From Streptomyces pseudovenezuelae (GTDB lineage: Bacteria; Actinomycetota; Actinomycetes; Streptomycetales; Streptomycetaceae), in contig NZ_JARXVH010000005.1 of assembly GCF_029892565.1 (NCBI RefSeq), positions 310,001-374,000 of the forward strand: a stretch of DNA of 64,000 nucleotides. Direction: 5' to 3'. Positions 7,767 through 19,457 of the stretch are shown here, piece by piece (positions within the stretch are counted from its first letter, which is position 1; every line of letters starts with the position of its first letter). The notes under the pieces were generated by a model. It did not search any database and had not been told where the DNA came from. It saw only the letters and a program-made list of their open reading frames with translations. The position numbers and the translations under genes are program-made.

Positions 7767-10493
7767 CTAGTGCGCCGCCGACTCCCAGTCCGGGCCCACG
7801 CCCACCGACACGTCCAGCGGTGCCCTGAGGTGGACGGCGTCGGCCATCTCGTGGCGGACGATCTCCTCCACCGCCTTGCGCTCGCCGGGAGCGATCTCCA
7901 GGACGATTTCGTCGTGGACCTGGAGGAGCATCCGGGAGGTGAGGTCCGCCGCGCGCAGGGCCTTGTCGACGTTCAGCATGGCGATCTTGACGATGTCGGC
8001 CGCGGTGCCCTGGATCGGCGCGTTCAGCGCCATCCGCTCGGCCGCTTCGCGCCGCTGGCGGTTGTCGCTGTTGAGGTCGGGCAGGTAGCGGCGGCGCCCG
8101 AAGAGGGTCGCCGTGTAACCGGTCGCCCGGGCCTCGTCGACCGCGCGGCGCAGATAGTCCCGCACGCCGCCGAAGCGCTCGAAGTAGGTGTCCATCAGGA
8201 CCCTGGCCTCGCCCGCGTCGATGTTCAGCTGCTGGGAGAGGCCGAAGGCCGACAGGCCGTACGCCAGTCCGTACGACATCGCCTTGATCTTGCGGCGCAT
8301 CTCCGCGTCGACGTGGTCCTTGTCGACCGAGAAGACCTGCGCCGCCACCGTGTTGTGCAGGTCCTCGCCGGAGGTGAACGCCTCCAGAAGTCCCTCGTCC
8401 TCGGAAAGGTGGGCCATCACGCGCAGTTCGATCTGGCTGTAGTCGGCGGTCATCAGCGACTCGTAGCCCTCGCCGACCACGAAGCCCCGGCGGATCGCGC
8501 GGCCCTCGTCGGTGCGGACCGGGATGTTCTGCAGGTTCGGGTCGGTCGAGGAGAGACGGCCGGTGGCCGCGACCGTCTGGTTGAAGGTGGTGTGGATGCG
8601 GCCGTCCGTCGCGATCGTCTTGATCAGGCCCTCGACGGTGACACGGAGCTTGGCCTGCTCGCGGTGGCGGAGCATGATCACCGGCAGCTCGTTGTCCGTC
8701 TGCCCTGCCAGCCAGGCCAGCGCGTCGGCGTCCGTGGTGTAGCCGGTCTTCGTCTTCTTGGTCTTGGGCAGGCCCAGTTCGCCGAAGAGGACCTCCTGGA
8801 GCTGCTTGGGCGAACCCAGGTTGAACTCGTGCCCGGCCGCCGCGTGCGCCTCCTTCACCGCCTGCTGGACGGCGCCCGCGAACATCTGCTCCATGGTCTC
8901 CAGGTGGGCCCGGTCGGCCGCGATGCCGTGCCGCTCCAGGCGGGCCAGCAGGGCTGAGGTGGGCAGCTCCACATCGCGCAGCAGGTCCGCGGCGCCGACC
9001 TCCTGGAGGCGGCCCTCGAAGGCCTCGCCCAGGTCGAGGACGGCGCGTGCCTGGATCATCAGGGCCTCGGCCTCGGCGCCCTCGTCGGTGCCGAAGGCCA
9101 GCTGGCCGTCGGCCGCCGCGGCGGGGGTGAGCTCGCGGCCCAGGTACTCCAGGGACAGCGCGTCCAGGTCGAAGGAGCGGCGGCCCGGCTTGACCAGGTA
9201 GGCGGCGAGCGCGGTGTCCATGGCGACGCCGGCGACGCTCCAGCCGTGCTCGGCGAAGACCCGCATCGCGCCCTTGACGTTGTGGAAGACCTTGGGCTGC
9301 GCCGCGTCGGCCAGCCAGGCGGCGAACGCCCTCTCGTCTGCCTCGTCCAGCTGGGTCGGGTCGAACCAGGCGGCCGCGCCGTCGGAGGCGGCGAGCGCGA
9401 CCTCGGCGACCGAGCCGGTGCCCAGCGCCCAGGTGTCGACCGTGGCGACCCCGAGGGTGCCGGTGCCGTGCTCGGTGAGCCAGCCGGGCAGCTCGCCGGT
9501 GCCGAGCACCGTGCCGTCCACCTCGACGCCGTCCGCGACGACCGGGGTGCCCTCGGCCTCCTCGGCGCCCGGGTCCACGGCCAGCAGCCGCTCGCGCAGC
9601 GAGGGGTTCCTGATCTCCAGGGTGTCCAGGACCAGCGCGAGCGCCTTGCGGTCGTAGGGCTCGCGCTCCAGGTCGATCACCGTCTTGGGCAGCTCGACCG
9701 TGCGCACCATCTCGGTCAGGCGGCGGTTGAGCTTGACCGCGTCCAGATGGTCGCGCAGGTTCTGTCCGGCCTTGCCCTTGACCTCGTCGACGCGCTCGAC
9801 CAACTCGGCGAAGGAACCGAACTGGTTGATCCACTTCGCGGCCGTCTTCTCACCGACCCCGGGGATGCCCGGCAGGTTGTCGGACGGGTCGCCGCGCAGG
9901 GCCGCGAAGTCGGGGTACTGCGCGGGGGTGAGGCCGTACTTCTCCTCGACCTTCGCCGGCGTGAACCGGGTCAGCTCGGAGACGCCCTTGGTCGGGTACA
10001 GCACCGTCGTGTGCTCGGTGACCAGCTGGAAGGAGTCGCGGTCGCCGGTGACGATCAGCACCTCGAAGCCCTCGGCCTCGGCCTGGGTGGCGAGGGTGGC
10101 GATGACGTCGTCCGCCTCGAAGCCGTCGACCGCGAACCGCGACACGTGCATCGTGTCCAGCAGCTCGCCGATCAGCTCGACCTGGCCCTTGAACTCGTCC
10201 GGGGTCTTGGAGCGGTTCGCCTTGTACTCCGTGAACTCCTCGGAGCGCCAGGTCTTGCGGGAGACGTCGAAGGCCACCGCGAAGTGCGTGGGCTCCTCGT
10301 CACGCAGGGTGTTGGCCAGCATCGACGCGAAGCCGTAGATCGCGTTGGTCGGCTGGCCCGTCGCCGTCGTGAAGTTCTCCGCGGGCAGCGCGAAGAACGC
10401 GCGGTACGCCAGCGAATGCCCGTCCATGAGCATCAGCCTGGGACGCTTGCCGCCGGCGGTTTTCTCGGTCTTCTTCGCTGCTGTCTCTGCCAC
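7767..10493 (-). CDS. polA: DNA polymerase I
   Basis: About 908 residues. An N-terminal 5'-3' exonuclease domain (RLMLMDGHSLAYRAFFALP; FEADDVIATLA; VTGDRDSFQL; the helix-hairpin-helix GIPGVGEKTAAKW) is followed by a degenerate 3'-5' exonuclease-like domain and the family A polymerase domain with motif A (TADYSQIELRVMAHLS), motif B (RRKIKAMSYGLAYGLS) and motif C (QVHDEIVLE). The middle domain lacks an obvious intact Asp/Glu proofreading set, as in other actinobacterial PolA. It works in replication gap filling and repair. The GTG at 10491-10493 matches the usual MAETA start and has AGGA upstream. A GTG 30 bp further upstream (10521-10523) also has a strong GGAGG, so translation may start there instead. 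Confidence 0.96.
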   Translation of the reverse strand: MAETAAKKTEKTAGGKRPRLMLMDGHSLAYRAFFALPAENFTTATGQPTNAIYGFASMLANTLRDEEPTHFAVAFDVSRKTWRSEEFTEYKANRSKTPDEFKGQVELIGELLDTMHVSRFAVDGFEADDVIATLATQAEAEGFEVLIVTGDRDSFQLVTEHTTVLYPTKGVSELTRFTPAKVEEKYGLTPAQYPDFAALRGDPSDNLPGIPGVGEKTAAKWINQFGSFAELVERVDEVKGKAGQNLRDHLDAVKLNRRLTEMVRTVELPKTVIDLEREPYDRKALALVLDTLEIRNPSLRERLLAVDPGAEEAEGTPVVADGVEVDGTVLGTGELPGWLTEHGTGTLGVATVDTWALGTGSVAEVALAASDGAAAWFDPTQLDEADERAFAAWLADAAQPKVFHNVKGAMRVFAEHGWSVAGVAMDTALAAYLVKPGRRSFDLDALSLEYLGRELTPAAAADGQLAFGTDEGAEAEALMIQARAVLDLGEAFEGRLQEVGAADLLRDVELPTSALLARLERHGIAADRAHLETMEQMFAGAVQQAVKEAHAAAGHEFNLGSPKQLQEVLFGELGLPKTKKTKTGYTTDADALAWLAGQTDNELPVIMLRHREQAKLRVTVEGLIKTIATDGRIHTTFNQTVAATGRLSSTDPNLQNIPVRTDEGRAIRRGFVVGEGYESLMTADYSQIELRVMAHLSEDEGLLEAFTSGEDLHNTVAAQVFSVDKDHVDAEMRRKIKAMSYGLAYGLSAFGLSQQLNIDAGEARVLMDTYFERFGGVRDYLRRAVDEARATGYTATLFGRRRYLPDLNSDNRQRREAAERMALNAPIQGTAADIVKIAMLNVDKALRAADLTSRMLLQVHDEIVLEIAPGERKAVEEIVRHEMADAVHLRAPLDVSVGVGPDWESAAH

Positions 10494-10639
10494 GCCCCCG
10501 ATCCTGCCACGAGCCACTGACACTCAGACCTCCGCACGCGCTGACGCCCTCTCTCCGAGTGCCCTGGCACCCTCGCTGTGAGCGGTGCGTGCGAGGATCG
10601 AAGATGTATCCCGCACGTGTCTGTGAAGGAGAGTGCTCG

Positions 10640-12919
<2,280 letters not shown>

Positions 12920-12981
12920 GCGTTTGCTCAGCTGTCAGTCAGGTCCAGCCAGTCAGGCGTACGAGGAACGGAGCCGGCCCC

Positions 12982-13470
12982 ATGGGCGAGCAGCAGCAAG
13001 GGAAGTTCCCGCAGGAGGTCATCGACGAGTACTCGGCGCTCGGCGTCGACCTGGTGGCCCTGTTCTCCGCGGGACACCTCGGCACGCGCATGGGCGTGGA
13101 GATCGTGGAGGCGTCCGCGGACCGTGTCGTCGGGACGATGCCGGTGGAGGGGAACACCCAGCCGTACGGGCTGCTGCACGGAGGCGCGTCGGCGGTCCTC
13201 GCCGAGACCCTCGGCTCGCTGGGGTCGATGCTGCACGGCGGCAGCTCCAAGATCGCGGTCGGCGTCGACCTGAACTGCACCCACCACCGCGGCGCCCGCT
13301 CCGGCCTGGTGACCGGCGTGGCCACGCCCGTGCACCGGGGGCGCTCCACGGCGACGTACGAGATCGTGATCAGTGACGAGGAGGGCCGGCGGGTGTGCAC
13401 CGCGCGGCTGACCTGTCTGCTGCGGGACGCGCGCCCCGCAGACGGGGCACAGGTGCCCGCCACCGGCTGA
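12982..13470 (+). CDS. PaaI-type hotdog-fold acyl-CoA thioesterase
   Basis: 162-residue single hotdog domain. The motif GLLHGGASAVLAETLGS matches the HGG...E/D active region of PaaI / YbdB-type thioesterases, and DLNCTHHRGARSG fits the central helix-strand segment. It would hydrolyse a CoA thioester in the cytoplasm, probably aromatic or short acyl; specificity cannot be read from sequence. The ATG has GGAG 8 nt upstream. It follows the molybdoenzyme gene by 62 bp, with a 6-bp hairpin (CTGAGC / GCTCAG) right at that gene's stop. Confidence 0.85.
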   Translation: MGEQQQGKFPQEVIDEYSALGVDLVALFSAGHLGTRMGVEIVEASADRVVGTMPVEGNTQPYGLLHGGASAVLAETLGSLGSMLHGGSSKIAVGVDLNCTHHRGARSGLVTGVATPVHRGRSTATYEIVISDEEGRRVCTARLTCLLRDARPADGAQVPATG

Positions 13471-13552
13471 CGGGCCCCGATCGCTCCCGTGCGGCGCAGC
13501 GTCTTTCCGGCTCCGGCGCCCTGACCTACCGTTTCCCCATGAGGCTGCGGTC

Positions 13553-14272
13553 ATGAGCGGCATCGGGCCCGTCGAACCCGTCAACGGGCCCGAGGCGGAC
13601 GAGAGTCACGACGTCATCGGTACCGACGCGCCGCGCCTCGGCGACGGGTTCACGAACCGGCTGTCCCACCGACTCACCGGCCGCTGGGGCGCGTTGCCGC
13701 CCAGGACCCGCAGGGCCGTCCGTTCCACGGGCGTGATCGTCGTGGCCGTGGCCGGAGTTGTGCTGCTGCCGACCGCCGGCGCCCCCGACCGGGCCGACCC
13801 GCCCCAGCCCCGCCCGTATCCCGCCAACGTCACCAGCTGGGAGTACCTGGGACGCGCCGCCGCTCCCACCACCCCGGCCTCGCCCGATTCCCGTGTCACC
13901 AGCGGTCTCTTCTATTTCGCCGTGTCCGTCGACCACGGGCCACCGGTCACCGTGCGGGTCGACGGCGCCGCCTTCCCCGGCCTCACCGCGCACGCCACAC
14001 CCGAGCGGAGCCTCACCGTGCACGCCGGGACCCCGCTGCCGATCGCCGTCGAAATATCCGTATCCGACTGTTCGGGACTGCCCGTGAACGCGGACCTCCC
14101 TTTTCTCGACGTAACGCTGCGTAACACACGCGCAATACAACGCCACAGTTTCATCTTCGACGGCGGGTACGCCCGGGACCTTTCCGAGCTCCTGCACGGG
14201 GCCTGCGGCCCGGCAACCTTGCTACCAGGGCCGCGGCCAACCGGAAGTGCGGGTTCTCAGAATGCGGACTGA
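13553..14272 (+). CDS. Hypothetical one-span exported protein
   Basis: 239 residues. An acidic then Arg-rich cytoplasmic N-terminus (to about residue 60) precedes a single hydrophobic segment (VIVVAVAGVVLLPTAGA) and an extracytoplasmic domain of about 150 residues with a beta-rich pattern and two cysteines (SDCSG and HGACG) that could form a disulfide. I recognise no named domain. It sits alone between the thioesterase gene and the liv operon. The start is chosen as the first ATG after the short out-of-frame ATG at 13540; no strong Shine-Dalgarno sequence is present. Confidence 0.65.
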   Translation: MSGIGPVEPVNGPEADESHDVIGTDAPRLGDGFTNRLSHRLTGRWGALPPRTRRAVRSTGVIVVAVAGVVLLPTAGAPDRADPPQPRPYPANVTSWEYLGRAAAPTTPASPDSRVTSGLFYFAVSVDHGPPVTVRVDGAAFPGLTAHATPERSLTVHAGTPLPIAVEISVSDCSGLPVNADLPFLDVTLRNTRAIQRHSFIFDGGYARDLSELLHGACGPATLLPGPRPTGSAGSQNAD

Positions 14273-14482
14273 GAGGAAAATCCGCCAAAACGGCTGAGAG
14301 CCCTCTTTCGCCGGGCTCGCCCCGCATCACGGCATAACAAGAAAGTCACAAGCAGGGCTACGGCGATGCCGCTGCCTACAGACGGGCTTAGAGTCACGGC
14401 CAGTCACCGCTCCATCGGGAGTTCGGTACCAGAGGCATCCACCGCCCTCACCTAGGCGAGCGTGCCTGCGAAAGGACTGATT

Positions 14483-15715
14483 GTGCGACAGCGTTCCTTG
14501 GTGATACTTACCTCCGTTCTTACGAGCGGAGCTCTGACCCTCACCGCCTGCGGCTCCCGAGACGACAGCGGTGACAAGGGCGACAGCGGCACCACGACCT
14601 ACACCATCGGCGTGGACGCTCCGCTGTCCGGCGAGAACTCGACCACCGGCCTCGGCATCCAGTACGGCGTTCAGGTCGCCGTCGACGACGCCAACAAGAA
14701 CAACTGGGTCCCGGGCGTCAAGTTCAAGGTCAAGGCCCTGGACGACAAGGCCCAGCCCGCCAGCGGCCAGCAGAACGCCACGGCCCTGGTCGGCGACAAG
14801 ACCGTCATCGGCACCGTCGGCCCGCTGAACTCCGGCGTCGCCCAGTCGATGCAGCAGGTGTTCGCCTCCGCCAACATGGTCGAGATCTCCCCCTCGAACA
14901 CCAACCCCGAGCTGACCCAGGGCAAGAACTGGCAGACGGACAAGAAGCGGCCGTACAAGACGTACTTCCGCACCGCCACCACCGACGAGCTGCAGGGCAG
15001 CTTCGCCGCCGACTACGCGTTCAACGGCCTCAAGAAGAAGAAGGCCTTCGTCGTCGACGACAAGCAGACCTACGGCGCCGGCCTGGCGAAGATCTTCGGC
15101 GAGAAGTTCAAGGGGCTCGGCGGCACGGTCGTCCAGACGGACCACGTCAACACCGGTGACAAGGACTTCGGTTCGCTCGTCACCAAGATCAAGAACTCCG
15201 GCGCCGACCTGCTCTACTACGGCGGCCAGTACGACGAGTCCTCGCTGATCACCAAGCAGCTCAAGGACGCCGGCGTGAAGATCCCGCTGTTCGGCGGTGA
15301 CGGCATGTTCGCCTCGACCTACATCGAGACCGCGGGCAAGGCCTCCGAGGGCGACCTCGCCACCTCCGTCGGCGTCCCGGTCGACACCCTGCCGGCCGCC
15401 AAGCAGTTCGTGGAGACCTACAAGGCCAAGGGCTACAAGGGTGACTACGGCGCCTACGGCGGTTACTCCTACGACGCCGCCTCGGCGATCATCAAGGCGC
15501 TGAAGGCCGTCAAGGACGCGAACGGCGACAAGCTGCCCAGCGACATCAACGACGTGCGCTCCAAGCTCATCCCCGAGGTCCAGAAGTCGGACTTCGAGGG
15601 CATCACCGGCAAGGTCTCCTTCGACCAGTACGGCGACACCGGCAACAAGCAGCTCACGGTCTACCAGGTCACGAACGGTGCGTGGAAGGCTGTCAAGACG
15701 GGCACCGTGGGCTGA
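14483..15715 (+). CDS. livJ: Branched-chain amino-acid ABC transporter, substrate-binding lipoprotein
   Basis: 410-residue periplasmic-binding-type receptor. A lipoprotein signal with lipobox LTAC (Cys about residue 23) anchors it outside the membrane. The mature part follows the Leu/Ile/Val-binding fold (TIGVDAPLSGENSTTGLGIQYG; DDANKN; GTVGPLNSGVAQSMQ; VVDDKQTYG). It delivers branched-chain amino acids or related amides to LivHMGF. The GTG at 14483 is preferred because AAAGGA lies 6 nt upstream; the in-frame GTG at 14462 lacks a site. It is the first gene of a five-gene operon. About 210 bp of leader and promoter DNA precede it. Confidence 0.93.
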   Translation: MRQRSLVILTSVLTSGALTLTACGSRDDSGDKGDSGTTTYTIGVDAPLSGENSTTGLGIQYGVQVAVDDANKNNWVPGVKFKVKALDDKAQPASGQQNATALVGDKTVIGTVGPLNSGVAQSMQQVFASANMVEISPSNTNPELTQGKNWQTDKKRPYKTYFRTATTDELQGSFAADYAFNGLKKKKAFVVDDKQTYGAGLAKIFGEKFKGLGGTVVQTDHVNTGDKDFGSLVTKIKNSGADLLYYGGQYDESSLITKQLKDAGVKIPLFGGDGMFASTYIETAGKASEGDLATSVGVPVDTLPAAKQFVETYKAKGYKGDYGAYGGYSYDAASAIIKALKAVKDANGDKLPSDINDVRSKLIPEVQKSDFEGITGKVSFDQYGDTGNKQLTVYQVTNGAWKAVKTGTVG

Positions 15716-15741
15716 TCTGTCAGCCCCAGCACGTCGCACCA

Positions 15742-15782
15742 CGGGCCGCGCGGAAGGAGGACCCCGACCGCGCGGCCCGTTT
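15742..15782 (+). terminator. Perfect 12-bp stem-loop between livJ and livH
   Basis: CGGGCCGCGCGG at 15742-15753 pairs perfectly with 15768-15779 across a 14-nt loop, followed by TTT. It lies 27 bp after livJ and 80 bp before livH. It may partially terminate transcription or protect the 3' end of livJ mRNA, giving more binding protein than permease (inference). Confidence 0.7.
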
Positions 15783-15862
15783 CCACACCCAGACCTTGTA
15801 CACGCCCCGTGCACAACTCCACCGAATCTGTGCACACGACCCAGCGACATGGAGGCCATGCG

Positions 15863-16792
15863 GTGAACACCCTGCCGCAGCAGCTGGCCAACGGGCTGCT
15901 TCTAGGCTCGATGTACGGGCTGATCGCCATCGGCTACACGATGGTGTACGGCATCGTCCAGCTCATTAACTTCGCGCACGGCGAGATCTTCATGACCGGG
16001 GCCTTCGGCGCCCTCACGGTCTACCTCTACATCCTGCCCGACGGCACCACCCTGGCCGTCGCCGTCCCCCTGATGCTGATAGGCGGTGCGATCGTCGCCG
16101 TCCTCATCGCGGTCGGAGCGGAACGGTTCGCCTACCGACCTCTGCGCGGAGCACCACGCCTGGCACCGCTCATCACCGCCATCGGTCTCTCCCTGGCTCT
16201 CCAGGAACTCGTCCGCAACTTCTACCCCGGTGCCGACCGCGCCCGCGCCTTCCCCGGCCTGGACGCCACACACGACATCGGCTCCGTCACCATCAAGGAC
16301 GCCGACATCTTCCTGGTCGTCGCCGCCATCGTCTGCATGTCGGGCCTGGCCTGGTTCGTGCGCAAGAGCCGTACCGGCCGCGCCATGCAGGCCACCGCGC
16401 AGGACCCGGACACCGCGCAGCTCATGGGCATCGACACCAACCGCATCATCGTCATCGCCTTCGCCATCGGCGGTTTCTTCGCCGCGGTCGCCGCGGTCGC
16501 CTACGGCCTCAAGTACGGCAGCATCGACTACCGCATGGGCTTCCTCATGGGCCTGAAGGCCTTCACCGCGGCCGTCCTCGGTGGCATCGGCAACATCTAC
16601 GGCGCCATGCTCGGCGGCATCGTGCTCGGTGTCGCCGAGACCCTCGCCTCCGCGTACATCGACGGCATCCCCGGCATGGACAAGCTCGGCGGTCAGAGCT
16701 GGGCCAACGTCTGGGCGTTCGTTCTCCTCATCCTCGTGCTCCTGTTCAGGCCTCAGGGGCTGCTCGGTGAGCGCGTCGCGGACAGGGCGTGA
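15863..16792 (+). CDS. livH: Branched-chain amino-acid ABC transporter permease LivH
   Basis: 309-residue membrane protein with about eight hydrophobic segments and the LivH hallmark GLIAIGYTMVYGIVQLINFAHGE near its N-terminus, plus the EAA-like loop (LGGIGNIYGAMLGGIVLGVAE) near residues 245-275. With LivM it forms the translocation pore for branched-chain amino acids. The GTG at 15863 has GGAGG at 7-nt spacing; the longer in-frame start at 15809 would add a polar leader with no homologous sequence. The stop overlaps the livM start as GTGA. Confidence 0.93.
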   Translation: MNTLPQQLANGLLLGSMYGLIAIGYTMVYGIVQLINFAHGEIFMTGAFGALTVYLYILPDGTTLAVAVPLMLIGGAIVAVLIAVGAERFAYRPLRGAPRLAPLITAIGLSLALQELVRNFYPGADRARAFPGLDATHDIGSVTIKDADIFLVVAAIVCMSGLAWFVRKSRTGRAMQATAQDPDTAQLMGIDTNRIIVIAFAIGGFFAAVAAVAYGLKYGSIDYRMGFLMGLKAFTAAVLGGIGNIYGAMLGGIVLGVAETLASAYIDGIPGMDKLGGQSWANVWAFVLLILVLLFRPQGLLGERVADRA

Positions 16793-18588
16793 TCAGCGTG
16801 ACCGAGACGACCAAGAACCCGTCCGCGGCCATCGCCCCGCGCGGCCTGATCCCCCTCCCGGTGTCCGCCGCCCGCGCGCTCCTCCTCGTCGGCGGCATCG
16901 CCACCGCGGCCTCCGCGTTCCTGTCCTGGACGTGGACCTCCGAGTTCCCCGGCGACCTCACCGTCACCGGCTACCCCGGCGGCCTGCAGTGGCTCACCTT
17001 CACCGCCGGCGTCCTCACGGCCCTCTTCACGATCGCCTCCTACGGTGTCCGCGGCCTCGGCTGGCTCCTGCCCGCCCGCAACAACGCGCCCCTGGTGCTC
17101 CTGGCCCTCGGCGGCTTCGGCACCACCTGGTACACGGTCATCGCGATCGCCACCAAGCTCGACGGCCTGGCCAACCTGGAGCCCGGCGGCTGGGTGGCCG
17201 CCGTCGCCTCCCTGCTGCCCGTCCTCGGCGCCCTCGCCCTCCCGGAGCCGGTCGGCGAGACCACGAAGGACACCCTCAAGGCGTACGTCGCCAAGCCCGA
17301 CCGCATCTCCGCCCCCGCGCCCACCGCTCCCTGGATCCAGCGGGCCGCGATCACGGTCGTCAGCATCATCGGGCTCGGCGTCTTCACCTACGGCATCGAC
17401 ACCGAGTACGGCGAGCTCTTCGTCGGCTACCTCATCGTCGTCGTCTTCGCGCTGTGGGCGATGCACACCGCCGGTCTCCTCGACCGGTTCTCGCACATCG
17501 TCGCCGCGAACCGCAGCTTCGCCCTCGCCATGGGCTTCGTCGCGGCCATCGCCTTCCCGTTCACCCAGACCGACGACCACTACGCCAACATCGGCGTCAA
17601 CATCCTGATCTTCGGGACGGTCGCCCTGGGCCTGAACATCGTCGTCGGCCTCGCCGGCCTCCTGGACCTCGGATACGTCGCCTTCCTCGGCGTCGGCGCC
17701 TACACCGCGGCCCTGGTCTCCGGTTCCGAGTTCTCCAAGTTCTCCGGCGTCCAGTTCCCCTTCTGGGCCGCCGCCATCGCCGGTGCCGCCGCCTCGCTGA
17801 TCTTCGGCGTGCTCATCGGCGCACCGACCCTGCGGCTGCGCGGCGACTACCTGGCCATCGTCACCCTCGGCTTCGGAGAGATCTTCCGTATCGCCGTCAA
17901 CAACATGGACGGCCAGTCCGGACCGGACATCACCAACGGCCCCAACGGCATCCCGTCCATCCCGGACCTGTCGTTCTTCGGCTTCAACTTCGGCAACCCG
18001 CACGACATCGCCGGCTTCACCCTCGGCCGGTTCGCCAACTACTACCTGCTGATGGTCCTGATCATGGCCCTCGTGGTCCTGGTCTACACGCGGGCCGCCG
18101 ACTCCCGTATCGGCCGCTCCTGGATCGCCATCCGCGAGGACGAGACCGCCGCCACCGCGATGGGCATCAACGGCTTCCGGGTCAAGCTGATCGCCTTCGC
18201 GCTCGGCGCCTCCCTGGCCGGCCTCGCCGGTACGGTCAGCGCGCACGTGACGTACAGCGTGGTGCCCAACCCGTACCAGTTCGCCGGTTCCACCCCGCCC
18301 AACTCGGCCTTCCTCCTTGCCGCCGTCGTCCTCGGCGGCATGGGCACGGTCGCGGGTCCGCTGCTCGGCGCGGCGCTGCTCTACCTGCTCCCGGAGAAGC
18401 TCGTCTTCCTCCAGGACAAGTCGCTGCTCGCCTTCGGTATCGCGCTCATCCTCCTGATGCGCTTCCGTCCCGAGGGCATCATCGCCAACCGCCGCCGACA
18501 GCTCGAGTTCCACGAGACCGGCCAACTCGACGTACCAGACACCGAAACGCTCAGCGACGAGCCGGCCGTCACGAAGGCAGGGGCGTAG
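16789..18588 (+). CDS. livM: Branched-chain amino-acid ABC transporter permease LivM, long form
   Basis: 599 residues, much longer than the usual 320-420 for LivM. The C-terminal 320 or so residues are the standard BPD_transp_2 domain (LNIVVGLAGLLDLGYVAFLGVGAYT; LRLRGDYLAIVTLGFGEIFRI; the EAA-type LGGMGTVAGPLLGAALL). The first 270 or so add several hydrophobic segments and a polar loop, an arrangement I recall as usual in Streptomyces. It starts at GTG overlapping the livH stop; a second GTG nine bases later is equally plausible. It is the partner of LivH in the membrane pore. Confidence 0.92.
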   Translation: MISVTETTKNPSAAIAPRGLIPLPVSAARALLLVGGIATAASAFLSWTWTSEFPGDLTVTGYPGGLQWLTFTAGVLTALFTIASYGVRGLGWLLPARNNAPLVLLALGGFGTTWYTVIAIATKLDGLANLEPGGWVAAVASLLPVLGALALPEPVGETTKDTLKAYVAKPDRISAPAPTAPWIQRAAITVVSIIGLGVFTYGIDTEYGELFVGYLIVVVFALWAMHTAGLLDRFSHIVAANRSFALAMGFVAAIAFPFTQTDDHYANIGVNILIFGTVALGLNIVVGLAGLLDLGYVAFLGVGAYTAALVSGSEFSKFSGVQFPFWAAAIAGAAASLIFGVLIGAPTLRLRGDYLAIVTLGFGEIFRIAVNNMDGQSGPDITNGPNGIPSIPDLSFFGFNFGNPHDIAGFTLGRFANYYLLMVLIMALVVLVYTRAADSRIGRSWIAIREDETAATAMGINGFRVKLIAFALGASLAGLAGTVSAHVTYSVVPNPYQFAGSTPPNSAFLLAAVVLGGMGTVAGPLLGAALLYLLPEKLVFLQDKSLLAFGIALILLMRFRPEGIIANRRRQLEFHETGQLDVPDTETLSDEPAVTKAGA

Positions 18589-18593
18589 GAGCC

Positions 18594-19457
18594 ATGACGA
18601 CACCTGTACTCGAAGCCCGCGACGTCACGATGCGCTTCGGCGGTCTGACCGCCGTGCGTTCCGTCGACTTCACCGTCAACTCCGGTGAGATCGTGGGTCT
18701 GATCGGCCCGAACGGCGCCGGCAAGACAACGTTCTTCAACTGCCTGACCGGCCTGTACGTCCCGACGGAGGGCACGGTCTCCTACAAGGGCACCGTCCTG
18801 CCGCCGAAGCCGCACCTGGTGACGAAGGCGGGCATCGCCCGTACGTTCCAGAACATCCGGCTGTTCGCGAACATGACCGTCCTGGAGAACGTCCTGGTCG
18901 GCCGGCACACGCGGACGAAGGAAGGTCTCTGGTCGGCGCTGCTGCGCGGTCCCGGCTTCAAGAAGGCCGAGCGTGCCAGCGAGGAACGGGCCATGGAACT
19001 CCTGGAGTTCATCGGTCTCGCCCACAAGCGCGACCACCTCGCCCGCAACCTGCCCTACGGCGAGCAGCGCAAGCTGGAGATCGCCCGGGCGCTGGCGTCC
19101 GAGCCCGGTCTGCTGCTCCTGGACGAGCCGACGGCCGGCATGAACCCGCAGGAGACGCGGACGACCGAGGAACTCGTCTTCGCCATCCGCGACAAGGGCG
19201 TCGCCGTTCTCGTCATCGAGCACGACATGCGCTTCATCTTCAACCTCTGCGACCGCGTCGCCGTCCTCGTCCAGGGCGAGAAGCTGGTCGAGGGCACCTC
19301 CGAGGTCGTCCAGGCCGACGAGCGGGTCATCGCGGCCTACCTGGGCGAGCCCTTCGAGGGCGACCCCGGGGCGGCCGAGGCCCCGGAGAGCGCCGCCGCG
19401 GAGGCCGGCGCCGTCGCGGACAGCACCCCCGGCACCACCAAGGGAGACGTCCAGTGA
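18594..19457 (+). CDS. livG: Branched-chain amino-acid ABC transporter ATPase LivG
   Basis: 287-residue ABC ATPase. Walker A GPNGAGKTT (residues 39-47), LivG-specific ARTFQNIRLF Q-loop region, signature LPYGEQRKLEIARAL, Walker B GLLLLDEPTAGMNP and the H-loop His in IEHDMRF are all intact. It couples ATP hydrolysis to transport through LivHM. A C-terminal extension of about 35 Ala/Glu-rich residues follows the conserved domain. The ATG has TAGGAG upstream and starts 5 bp after the livM stop. The stop overlaps livF as GTGA. Confidence 0.95.
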   Translation: MTTPVLEARDVTMRFGGLTAVRSVDFTVNSGEIVGLIGPNGAGKTTFFNCLTGLYVPTEGTVSYKGTVLPPKPHLVTKAGIARTFQNIRLFANMTVLENVLVGRHTRTKEGLWSALLRGPGFKKAERASEERAMELLEFIGLAHKRDHLARNLPYGEQRKLEIARALASEPGLLLLDEPTAGMNPQETRTTEELVFAIRDKGVAVLVIEHDMRFIFNLCDRVAVLVQGEKLVEGTSEVVQADERVIAAYLGEPFEGDPGAAEAPESAAAEAGAVADSTPGTTKGDVQ

